DNA from: Gammaproteobacteria bacterium RIFCSPHIGHO2_12_FULL_37_34
GTDB lineage: Bacteria; Pseudomonadota; Gammaproteobacteria; DSM-16500
Length of the DNA: 9,065 nt
Assembly (NCBI GenBank): GCA_001801495.1
Contig: MGXW01000085.1
Coordinates: forward strand, 1-9,065
Direction of reading: 5' to 3'
The notes below the pieces were generated by a model. The model had not been told where the DNA came from, made no database searches, and saw only the letters and a list, made by a program, of their open reading frames with translations. The position numbers and the translations under genes were made by a program. Below, in pieces: positions 1-5,359 of the stretch; position 1 is the stretch's first letter, and every line of letters starts with the position of its first letter.

Positions 1-47
1 GAATCAGTAGGTTCCTGTGAAGAAGGATATGTTTTATTTTCTTTCAT
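1..47 (-). CDS. Possible start of a divergent gene, cut by the window edge (unidentified)
   Basis: On the minus strand an ATG at 47-45 opens a frame that stays open to the window edge, giving about 15 residues beginning MKENKTYPSS. The hydrophilic N-terminus and codon choice look natural. A GGA lies about 11 nt upstream of the ATG, and an extended -10-like TG-A-TAATAT lies at 110-102 on the same strand. The opposite reading, a 3' gene tail on the plus strand ending at 57, is also open. No family can be assigned. The call is tentative because so short a fragment can be open by chance. Confidence 0.22.
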   Translation of the reverse strand, partial: MKENKTYPSSQEPTD

Positions 48-81
48 ATATAATTAATTCCATTAAAAAATTCGATCATTC

Positions 82-111
82 TTGAAATGTAATGGGTGTA
101 TATATTATCAT
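82..111 (+). promoter_or_regulatory. Putative sigma-70 promoter of kdsB
   Basis: TTGAAA at 82-87 and TATCAT at 106-111 each match the sigma-70 consensus at five of six positions, with an 18-nt spacer. Transcription would begin near 118 and leave a 5' leader of about 48 nt before the ATG at 166. The TTG codon at 82 that opens the longer reading frame is part of the proposed -35 box, which argues against translation from it. The assignment is by consensus only. Confidence 0.45.
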
Positions 112-165
112 AGTCCCCTTAAATTTAAACATTATTTTATACTTGAGACAATCTTCAAAGCCCTC

Positions 166-894
166 ATGAAAATTCTCTGCGTTATTCCAAGCCGTATTCA
201 ATCCACACGCCTACCGCGAAAACCTTTATTGCCTATTCAAGGCAAACCTATGATTCAATGGACGTATGAAAATGCTGCGCGCTCGGATTTCTTAACAGAT
301 GTGATCGTCGCAACTGATAGTGAAGAAATTGCAACTGTAGTAACAAAATTAGGCGGTAAAGTAGAAATGACTGATCCTCATTTAAAAACGGGATCAGAAC
401 GTGTGGCAGCCGTTGCAAAAAATTATTCCAATATAGATGTCGTCATTAATTTGCAAGGCGATGAGCCTTTTATTAAACCTAGTATGCTACGACAATTAGT
501 AGCGCCTTATTTGGCAGGTGAATCGCCCGAAATGACTACCCTTGCATTTCCCTTAGATCATCAAAACAACTACCATGAACCAGGCACCGTTAAAGTAATC
601 ACCGATATATACGGTCATGCAATTTATTTTTCCCGTGCGCCTATTCCTTATTTTCGTGTTGCTTCTGCTTCCCCCGTTTACCATCACATGGGTGTCTATG
701 CTTTTCGCTATGATTTTTTAATGCTTTATCAAACGCTACCACAAACAGCACTGGAAAAAGCAGAATGCCTCGAACAATTACGTGTGATTGAGCATGGTTA
801 TAACATTCGTGTATGTTTAACTGAAGAAAAAACCTTAGACATTAATACACCAGAAGAATACGAACAAGCGCAACAATTTGAATATAATATGTAA
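166..894 (+). CDS. kdsB: 3-deoxy-manno-octulosonate cytidylyltransferase (CMP-Kdo synthetase)
   Basis: The enzyme transfers CMP from CTP to Kdo, giving the CMP-Kdo used to build the lipopolysaccharide inner core; it is cytosolic. The start chosen is ATG 166, giving 242 residues, close to the usual 245-250. It places the nucleotide-binding loop (IPSRIQSTRLPRKPL, residues 7-21) at the N-terminus as in the family. The frame is open back to a TTG at 82, but those 28 extra residues look unrelated. Further family motifs are NLQGDEP (95-101, with the metal-binding Asp99), TGSERV (75-80, a variant of the common SGTDR), YFSRAPIP (154-161), HHMGVYAF (173-180) and LEKAECLEQLR (196-206). The C-terminal motif reads INTPEE (226-231) where most KdsB have VDTPED, so a second metal-ligand Asp appears to be Asn227. 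The Shine-Dalgarno sequence is weak. typA follows 63 nt downstream on the same strand. Confidence 0.93.
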   Translation: MKILCVIPSRIQSTRLPRKPLLPIQGKPMIQWTYENAARSDFLTDVIVATDSEEIATVVTKLGGKVEMTDPHLKTGSERVAAVAKNYSNIDVVINLQGDEPFIKPSMLRQLVAPYLAGESPEMTTLAFPLDHQNNYHEPGTVKVITDIYGHAIYFSRAPIPYFRVASASPVYHHMGVYAFRYDFLMLYQTLPQTALEKAECLEQLRVIEHGYNIRVCLTEEKTLDINTPEEYEQAQQFEYNM

Positions 895-914
895 TTTTAT
901 TTATTTGTTATTTC

Positions 915-923
915 TGATATACT
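915..923 (+). promoter_or_regulatory. Putative extended -10 promoter of typA
   Basis: TGATATACT is an extended -10 element (TG-n-TATACT, five of six to TATAAT). No good -35 is present: the matching position at 895-900 reads TTTTAT, but extended -10 promoters often tolerate that. Transcription would start near 930. That lies just before the TTG at 934 and about 28 nt before the GTG at 958, so it favours the GTG as the translation start. Confidence 0.4.
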
Positions 924-946
924 TATCCACTTTTTGAATCTCTCTC

Positions 947-952
947 AGGTGA
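947..952 (+). promoter_or_regulatory. Shine-Dalgarno sequence that sets the typA start at GTG 958
   Basis: AGGTGA lies 5 nt upstream of GTG 958, a good match and spacing. No comparable site precedes the in-frame TTG at 934. Starting at 958 gives the N-terminus MIEQLRNIAIIAHVDHGKTT, which matches the short N-terminus typical of TypA/BipA. Confidence 0.7.
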
Positions 953-957
953 ATATT

Positions 958-2769
958 GTGATAGAACAATTACGTAATATTGCTATTATTGCTCATGTCG
1001 ATCATGGCAAAACGACGCTCGTCGATAAATTATTACAACAAACAGCTAGCGTTTCTAAAAAAGTAATTCATACTGAACGCATGATGGATAGTAATGATTT
1101 AGAGCGCGAACGCGGCATTACTATTCTCGCTAAAAATACAGCCATTAAATGGCAACATTATCGAATCAACATTGTCGATACACCGGGTCATGCGGATTTT
1201 GGTGGTGAAGTCGAACGTATTCTTTCTATGGTGGATTCCGTATTACTCTTGGTGGATGCTGTCGATGGTCCTATGCCACAAACTCGTTTTGTCACTCAAA
1301 AAGCATTTGCTCGCGGCTTACACCCTATTGTCGTGATCAACAAAATTGATCGGCCCGGTGCGCGCCCTGATTGGGTAATGGATCAAGTGTTCGATTTGTT
1401 TGATAATCTTGGCGCTACCAATGAACAATTAGATTTTCCAGTTGTTTATACATCTGCTTTATTAGGTTATGCCACACTCGATTTGCAACAATCCAGCAAC
1501 GATATGGCACCCTTATTTGAAACAATAGTAAAGCATGTTCCACCACCTAACGTTGATTTGCAAGGTCCTTTTCAAATGCAAATTAGCACGTTAGATTATT
1601 CGAGCTATGTTGGCATGATTGGGATCGGCAGAATTACCCGGGGCCAAGCTAAAACCAACATACCCGTTACCATCATTGATCGTGAAGGAAACACGCGCCC
1701 AGGCCGCATTCTACAAGTTCTAGAATACCTTGGCCTTGATCGCAGTGAAGTACCTATCGCAAATGCTGGCGATATTATTGCAATTACAGGAATTGATGAA
1801 CTCAAAATTTCTGATACTTTATGTGATCCTAATCGCGTGGAAAGTTTGCCTGTTCTTACTGTTGATGAACCAACCGTTAGCATGACTTTTCAAGTCAATA
1901 CATCTCCTTTTGCTGGAAAAGAGGGTAAATATGTTACTAGCCGCAAAATTCGCGAACGTTTGTATCAAGAATTGCAACACAATGTTGCCTTGCGTGTGGA
2001 AAATACGAGTGATCCTGATAAATTTAAAGTATCCGGTCGTGGTGAGTTACACTTATCCATTCTCATTGAAAATATGCGACGCGAAGGATATGAACTCGCT
2101 GTTTCACGACCCGAAGTCATCACAAAAACGGTTAACGGCGAATTACAAGAACCCTATGAAACATTAGCCATCGATGTACCCACTGAATTTCAAGGTGCCA
2201 TCATGGAAAAACTTGGTAGTCGTCGTGGTGATTTAAAACATATGGTAAACGATGACAAAGGTCGTGTGCGACTTGATTATATTATTCCTTCTCGCGCACT
2301 CATTGGTTTTCACACTGAATTTTTAACGCTAACTTCTGGAACAGGTATCATACATCACGTTTTTAGCCATTATGGCGTCGCTGCGAAAGGCGATATTCCA
2401 CATCGTCAAAATGGCGTACTCATTTCAAATCAACAAGGTATTGCGCTTGCTTATTCATTATTTAATTTACAAGAACGTGGTCGTATGTTAATTAGCCCGC
2501 AAACGGAAGTGTATGAAGGCATGATAGTGGGTTTGCATTCACGCGATAATGATCTTATTGTAAATGTTTGTAAAGCTAAGCAATTAACTAATATTCGTGC
2601 AGCAGGTTCAGATGAAAACATTATTCTAACTCCACCCATTCAATTAACATTAGAACAAGCATTGGAATTTATTGAAGATGATGAATTAGTAGAAGTGACC
2701 CCTCAATTTATACGAGTTAGAAAAAAATTTTTAAAGGAACATGAACGCAAGCGAGCAACGCGAAATTAA
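958..2769 (+). CDS. typA: Translational GTPase TypA/BipA
   Basis: TypA/BipA is a ribosome-associated translational GTPase of the EF-G/LepA class. In other bacteria it is needed for ribosome assembly and for growth under cold or stress. With the GTG start the protein has 603 residues, close to the 607 of E. coli. All G motifs are intact: HVDHGKTT (G1, residues 13-20), RGIT (G2, 52-55), DTPGH (G3, 74-78), NKID (G4, 128-131) and TSA (G5, 165-167). The EF-Tu-like domain II follows, then the EF-G-like domains (GRGELHL motif) and the BipA-specific C-terminal domain (SRALIGFHTEFLT and a basic end, IRVRKKFLKEHERKRA). The frame could extend 8 codons to TTG 934, but the ribosome-binding site supports 958. 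Only 3 nt separate its stop from the next gene, so the two are probably co-transcribed. Confidence 0.97.
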   Translation: MIEQLRNIAIIAHVDHGKTTLVDKLLQQTASVSKKVIHTERMMDSNDLERERGITILAKNTAIKWQHYRINIVDTPGHADFGGEVERILSMVDSVLLLVDAVDGPMPQTRFVTQKAFARGLHPIVVINKIDRPGARPDWVMDQVFDLFDNLGATNEQLDFPVVYTSALLGYATLDLQQSSNDMAPLFETIVKHVPPPNVDLQGPFQMQISTLDYSSYVGMIGIGRITRGQAKTNIPVTIIDREGNTRPGRILQVLEYLGLDRSEVPIANAGDIIAITGIDELKISDTLCDPNRVESLPVLTVDEPTVSMTFQVNTSPFAGKEGKYVTSRKIRERLYQELQHNVALRVENTSDPDKFKVSGRGELHLSILIENMRREGYELAVSRPEVITKTVNGELQEPYETLAIDVPTEFQGAIMEKLGSRRGDLKHMVNDDKGRVRLDYIIPSRALIGFHTEFLTLTSGTGIIHHVFSHYGVAAKGDIPHRQNGVLISNQQGIALAYSLFNLQERGRMLISPQTEVYEGMIVGLHSRDNDLIVNVCKAKQLTNIRAAGSDENIILTPPIQLTLEQALEFIEDDELVEVTPQFIRVRKKFLKEHERKRATRN

Positions 2770-2772
2770 TGG

Positions 2773-3498
2773 ATGATGAAACATTATTTTTATTCTTTAA
2801 GCTTAGTTGCAAATTATTTAGAAATGCATGATCGCCTATCATTAAGATGCGTCAATCGTGCAGTTAGAACATGCGTGCAAACGAATCAAAAAGGGCCTTA
2901 CTCTACCAAAGCAACTTTTACACTCGCCACATCCGGTTTCTTTAACACGAAAGAAAATTTAGATAGCGCGTGGGTCGCTTATTATATTACCATTCAATCT
3001 TCTTACTATGGACCAGCTATTCTTTATAAATTAAATGATCTGTTTAAACTATCATGGGGTGGTATATTAACTAAATTTGGGGGTTTATCTCATTTAGATA
3101 AAACAGGCCAACGTTATAGTCCTGATAAACATTTATGGCATGCTAATCTTTGCTGGGTGCTCGCGCAAATTCATGCGAATCGACCTTTTGTTATTTTATC
3201 AAACATTAGTCTAGATAACATTCATCGACAAGATTCTTCTTCTAAATTTTCTGCTTTTGCTAAAGAAATTGCTGCGGCTTACAAAGCGGGCTACCGTGTT
3301 AGTTTAATCGAAAAAATGATTACAAAAGAAGGTAATGAATATTTTGAAATGACTCTTCAACCCCCTTTAAATGATTTAAAAAAATTAACCATTACAGATA
3401 TTAGCCCTACTGATTGTGAAATTTCATCCGCTATAAATGAAATTGGTGATAATCAATGTAAATGGGAGCATACCCATCGCACTTCATTAAGATTTTGA
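2773..3498 (+). CDS. Hypothetical protein with an F-box-like N-terminus (effector candidate)
   Basis: I do not recognise this 241-residue protein as a member of a named family. Residues 9-32 (LVANYLEMHDRLSLR, then CVNRAVRT) resemble the second half of an F-box: hydrophobic-x-x-YL, Asp20, Leu22, Leu24, Val27 and Arg29 fall where F-boxes carry the y-L, D-L, l-l-V-c-R pattern. The leading LP of an F-box is absent. The rest is a mixed alpha/beta-looking domain with no catalytic motif I can name; residues 120-185 (LWHANLCWVLAQIH, then RPFVILSNISL) look like an ordered fold. I see no signal peptide or clear membrane segment. The start is ATG 2773, with ATG 2776 also possible. It lies 3 nt after the typA stop without a strong ribosome-binding site, which suggests translational coupling to typA. 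Secretion and ubiquitin-ligase recruitment are inference only. Confidence 0.7.
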   Translation: MMKHYFYSLSLVANYLEMHDRLSLRCVNRAVRTCVQTNQKGPYSTKATFTLATSGFFNTKENLDSAWVAYYITIQSSYYGPAILYKLNDLFKLSWGGILTKFGGLSHLDKTGQRYSPDKHLWHANLCWVLAQIHANRPFVILSNISLDNIHRQDSSSKFSAFAKEIAAAYKAGYRVSLIEKMITKEGNEYFEMTLQPPLNDLKKLTITDISPTDCEISSAINEIGDNQCKWEHTHRTSLRF

Positions 3499-3532
3499 AT
3501 AGATTAAGAAATCTATCACCGTTTATTTTTTA
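3499..3532 (+). terminator. Possible weak intrinsic terminator after the F-box-like gene
   Basis: ATAGATT (3499-3505) pairs perfectly with AATCTAT (3510-3516) around a 4-nt loop, directly after the stop codon. A T-rich run follows at 3522-3531. The stem is AT-rich and the T-run starts 5 nt after it, so any termination would be inefficient. It separates the typA transcript from the next promoter. Confidence 0.35.
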
Positions 3533-3542
3533 AATATTCTTC

Positions 3543-3571
3543 TATAATTAAAGTAGTTTTAATAAAAAAGG
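3543..3571 (+). promoter_or_regulatory. Putative -10 box and ribosome-binding site of the HAD-like gene
   Basis: A perfect TATAAT lies at 3543-3548. The -35 region is poor: TTTATT at 3522-3527 leaves a 15-nt spacer. AAGG at 3568-3571 lies 7 nt before ATG 3579 and is a usable ribosome-binding site. Together they suggest that this gene has its own transcript, apart from typA. Confidence 0.4.
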
Positions 3572-3578
3572 CTAATTT

Positions 3579-4646
3579 ATGCAATCACGTACTGATGCAG
3601 CAAAACAACCTCCTGTTCGACTATATCTGGATTTTGATGGAACACTGACAGGGCAAGGTGGACAAGGAACTTTTAATTTTCTAGCCAACAAGAATTGGCT
3701 GATGTTTCTAAGAGAAAATTCTCATTCCCCCAGTGAAGAAATAGCTAAGGAAATGTTGAACAAAATTCGCGAGCTAAATGCCGACGATTCAAAAAATCCT
3801 GGTTTGAATTTAGTAGCAGGTGCAGCTAATTTTCTTAAAACAATGTTAGCACAAGGTGCGGAAATTATAATTGTAAGTAGAAATTATAAAGCATTCATCC
3901 AAGCGGTTCTTGAATACGGTGGGCTTAATGATAATGAAATTAAACAAATCGCGATTTATGATAAAATTAAAGTAGATAGCGCTCCACTTGAAAAACGTGA
4001 TGTTGTTCAAGCTATAGAATCACAAAAACAGGATAATGTACCTTATGTCATTTGTGATGATGATGAGACTGATCGTATAGAAATGGGAAAGGGTGTTTTA
4101 GATGCTGCTAAAGCTAAAGAAGATGTTCAAGCTAAAAACATAGTGATGCCTGATTACAGCACAGGCCAGTTTGATTGGAATGCTATTTCTAAAACAACAC
4201 AAGAAATTATTATAAAACAGCAGCTAATTCAATTGGGACGAAATCCTAATGACGCGCAAAAAATAACAACAAAAGAAGCCATACAAACACTTCAATCAAT
4301 AGTCGATTTTGAAGCTGATACTGAACGTGTAAAGAGAATGCAGAAATTAATAGGCCTTAGATCTACAGTAGTGAATGAGGGAAAGCGAGACGCTCTTAAT
4401 AAACTTCAAAATGCATATGAGGCCTACGAAAAAACGCGTCAATCAACATCCTCGACATTTGCAGAGGTAGAAACTGCTTTTAACAACGTTCAGGAGAGTC
4501 TTGTGAACGTTAAAAAGGTTGCACAAACAGAAAAAGACAAGCTTTTCTTGAGCTCTATTAGACATAGTAGAGTATTAGAGGAAACAGAAAAACTTTTACC
4601 TAATGAAGACAAACAATCATCATTCCCAACTACACGAAAAAAATAA
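3579..4646 (+). CDS. HAD-superfamily hydrolase-like protein with a helical C-terminal extension (effector candidate)
   Basis: The N-terminal ~200 residues carry the haloacid dehalogenase phosphatase signature. Motif I is LDFDGT (17-22, nucleophile Asp18 and acid/base Asp20), motif II is IIIVS (96-100, Ser100), the likely motif III lysine is Lys139, and motif IV is ICDDDETD (158-165). This predicts a metal-dependent phosphohydrolase with a small helical cap between motifs I and II; the substrate is unknown. Residues ~205-340 are charged and predicted to be helical, probably coiled-coil, and are not part of a normal HAD enzyme. The C-terminus is polar and acidic, then basic (EETEK at 334-338, ending TTRKK). 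This weakly recalls the C-terminal secretion signals of Dot/Icm effectors in Legionella and Coxiella. No signal peptide or membrane segment is seen. The phosphatase fold is well supported; an effector role is inference. Confidence 0.75.
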   Translation: MQSRTDAAKQPPVRLYLDFDGTLTGQGGQGTFNFLANKNWLMFLRENSHSPSEEIAKEMLNKIRELNADDSKNPGLNLVAGAANFLKTMLAQGAEIIIVSRNYKAFIQAVLEYGGLNDNEIKQIAIYDKIKVDSAPLEKRDVVQAIESQKQDNVPYVICDDDETDRIEMGKGVLDAAKAKEDVQAKNIVMPDYSTGQFDWNAISKTTQEIIIKQQLIQLGRNPNDAQKITTKEAIQTLQSIVDFEADTERVKRMQKLIGLRSTVVNEGKRDALNKLQNAYEAYEKTRQSTSSTFAEVETAFNNVQESLVNVKKVAQTEKDKLFLSSIRHSRVLEETEKLLPNEDKQSSFPTTRKK

Positions 4647-4683
4647 TTAACTTGCGCAATAACGAGCATTGCTTACTTTTAGC

Positions 4684-4712
4684 TTGATTTTTCTTCCGCC
4701 GCATTGTAAAAT
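4684..4712 (+). promoter_or_regulatory. Putative promoter of the toxin-antitoxin operon
   Basis: TTGATT (4684-4689) and TAAAAT (4707-4712) are separated by exactly 17 nt, a good sigma-70 arrangement. Transcription would start near 4719, inside the inverted repeat at 4708-4734, leaving a leader of about 32 nt. The 104-nt gap between the HAD-like gene and the antitoxin gene otherwise holds only the operator and a ribosome-binding site. Confidence 0.6.
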
Positions 4713-4734
4713 GTATATATAAACTATACATTTT
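4708..4734. promoter_or_regulatory. Inverted-repeat operator of the toxin-antitoxin operon
   Basis: AAAATGTATA (4708-4717) and TATACATTTT (4725-4734) form a perfect 10-bp inverted repeat around a 7-nt spacer. It overlaps the -10 box and the expected start site, the position expected for autorepression. Phd/YefM antitoxins bind such palindromes, and the toxin modulates the binding. Binding here is inferred from symmetry and position. Confidence 0.65.
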
Positions 4735-4738
4735 TAAC

Positions 4739-4744
4739 AGAGGA
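4739..4744 (+). promoter_or_regulatory. Ribosome-binding site of the antitoxin gene
   Basis: AGAGGA lies 6 nt before ATG 4751. It is the strongest Shine-Dalgarno sequence in the accessory block and fits the high antitoxin synthesis that such modules need. Confidence 0.7.
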
Positions 4745-4750
4745 TCCATT

Positions 4751-4981
4751 ATGCGGGCATCTATACTCGATTTGCGTTATCACATGAAAGAAATTTTACA
4801 AGCTTTAGAGCGTAATGAAACAATTGAAATTTTATATCATGGTAAGCATAAGGGTATCCTTATTCCTCCTGCTAGAATTCAAAATCTATCTACTCAGAAT
4901 CACCCTTATTTTGGAATGGTTGCTTCGAAAAAATCTGTAGCAAAAGAAATGGAAAAGCTTCGTGGAGGTCGTTACAAATGA
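4751..4981 (+). CDS. Type II antitoxin, Phd/YefM-like
   Basis: This 76-residue protein fits the antitoxin half of a VapBC-like module. Residues 1-40 (MRASILDLRYHMKEILQALE, then a NETIEILYHGKHKGILIPP segment) match the Phd/YefM pattern: a short beta-strand, a helix and two strands, used for dimerisation and DNA binding. The C-terminal half (HPYFGMV at 52-58, then a basic, lysine-rich helix) is the part that would wrap around and block the toxin; an HP-x-FGM segment is typical of Phd/YefM partners of PIN toxins. The stop overlaps the toxin start in ATGA (4978-4981), so translation is coupled. A palindrome over the promoter suggests autoregulation. Family assignment is good; DNA binding is inferred. 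Confidence 0.85.
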   Translation: MRASILDLRYHMKEILQALERNETIEILYHGKHKGILIPPARIQNLSTQNHPYFGMVASKKSVAKEMEKLRGGRYK

Positions 4982-5355
4982 TATTTGATACAGATATTCT
5001 TATTTGGGTACAACGTGGCAACGGTAAAGCTTCGAGTTTAATTGATAAATCTATATCCCGCATGATTTCTGTTCAAACTTATATGGAATTATTACAATGT
5101 GCAAATTCTAAAAAACAACAAGACATAACACGTGATTATTTGCACCAATTCGGATTTAAAATTGTGCCTTTTACAGAAAACATCGGGCACAGGGCTGCTA
5201 TTTATGTCGAAGAATATTCGATGCAGAATGGGCTACGTGCCGGTGATGCAATTATCGCTGCTTCTGCTGTTGAAAATAGAGTCATGCTGGCAACCGCAAA
5301 TCAAAAGCATTACAAAATAATTCCTAATCTAGAGCTCCATATTTTTAAACTTTAA
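4978..5355 (+). CDS. PIN-domain toxin, VapC-like ribonuclease
   Basis: VapC toxins are Mg2+-dependent endoribonucleases, often cutting tRNA or rRNA, and are held inactive by their antitoxin. This 125-residue protein spans a whole PIN domain. The acidic site is visible as Asp4 (IFDTDILIW, 2-10), Glu37 (TYMELL, 34-39) and Asp90 (RAGDAIIAA, 88-96), with Asn108 in the LATANQKHY segment (105-112) at the usual fourth position. All are present, so it is probably active. The start overlaps the antitoxin stop by 4 nt. Its stop lies 4 nt from the stop of the convergent sulfurtransferase gene, with no terminator between. The RNA target cannot be read from the sequence. Confidence 0.88.
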   Translation: MIFDTDILIWVQRGNGKASSLIDKSISRMISVQTYMELLQCANSKKQQDITRDYLHQFGFKIVPFTENIGHRAAIYVEEYSMQNGLRAGDAIIAASAVENRVMLATANQKHYKIIPNLELHIFKL

Positions 5356-5359
5356 TTGC

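Larger units (their letters stand above)
1..165. other. Intergenic and window-edge region upstream of kdsB
   Basis: This AT-rich stretch precedes the kdsB start. It holds a likely kdsB promoter at 82-111. On the minus strand, TG-A-TAATAT at 102-110 (read in reverse) resembles an extended -10 and overlaps the forward -10, so the region could be divergently transcribed. A TATAAT at 49-54 on the plus strand has no convincing -35 partner. Bases 1-57 are open in plus frame 1 up to a TAA, and bases 1-47 are open on the minus strand from an ATG. The left edge may therefore hold either the tail of an upstream gene or the start of a divergent one, and the fragment is too short to decide firmly. Confidence 0.5.

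Noticed and set aside
1..57. Plus-strand open frame ending at TAA 55-57 as the tail of an upstream gene
   Set aside because: The 18 residues match nothing I recognise, and the minus-strand reading is equally open; too short to call.
29..85. Plus-strand 18-codon mini-ORF preceded by AGAAGG, as a leader peptide
   Set aside because: It ends before the predicted kdsB transcript starts, shows no attenuator-like hairpin or regulatory codons, and such short frames arise easily by chance.
1605..1883. Minus-strand open frame of 92 codons inside typA
   Set aside because: It is a shadow of typA, which is conserved in full across this stretch; it has no ribosome-binding site or recognisable domain. The frames at 1910-2167 and 2451-2639 were rejected for the same reason.
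3547..3567. Two TTAA boxes 11 nt apart (3548 and 3559), resembling the PmrA regulator repeat that controls effector genes in Legionella and Coxiella
   Set aside because: The flanking bases fit the repeat poorly, the boxes lie downstream of the -10 rather than near -35, and TTAA at this spacing is common in such AT-rich DNA.
4656..4672. GCAAT/ATTGC hairpin after the HAD-like gene as a terminator
   Set aside because: The stem is only 5 bp with a 7-nt loop and is followed by an interrupted T-run; too weak to call.
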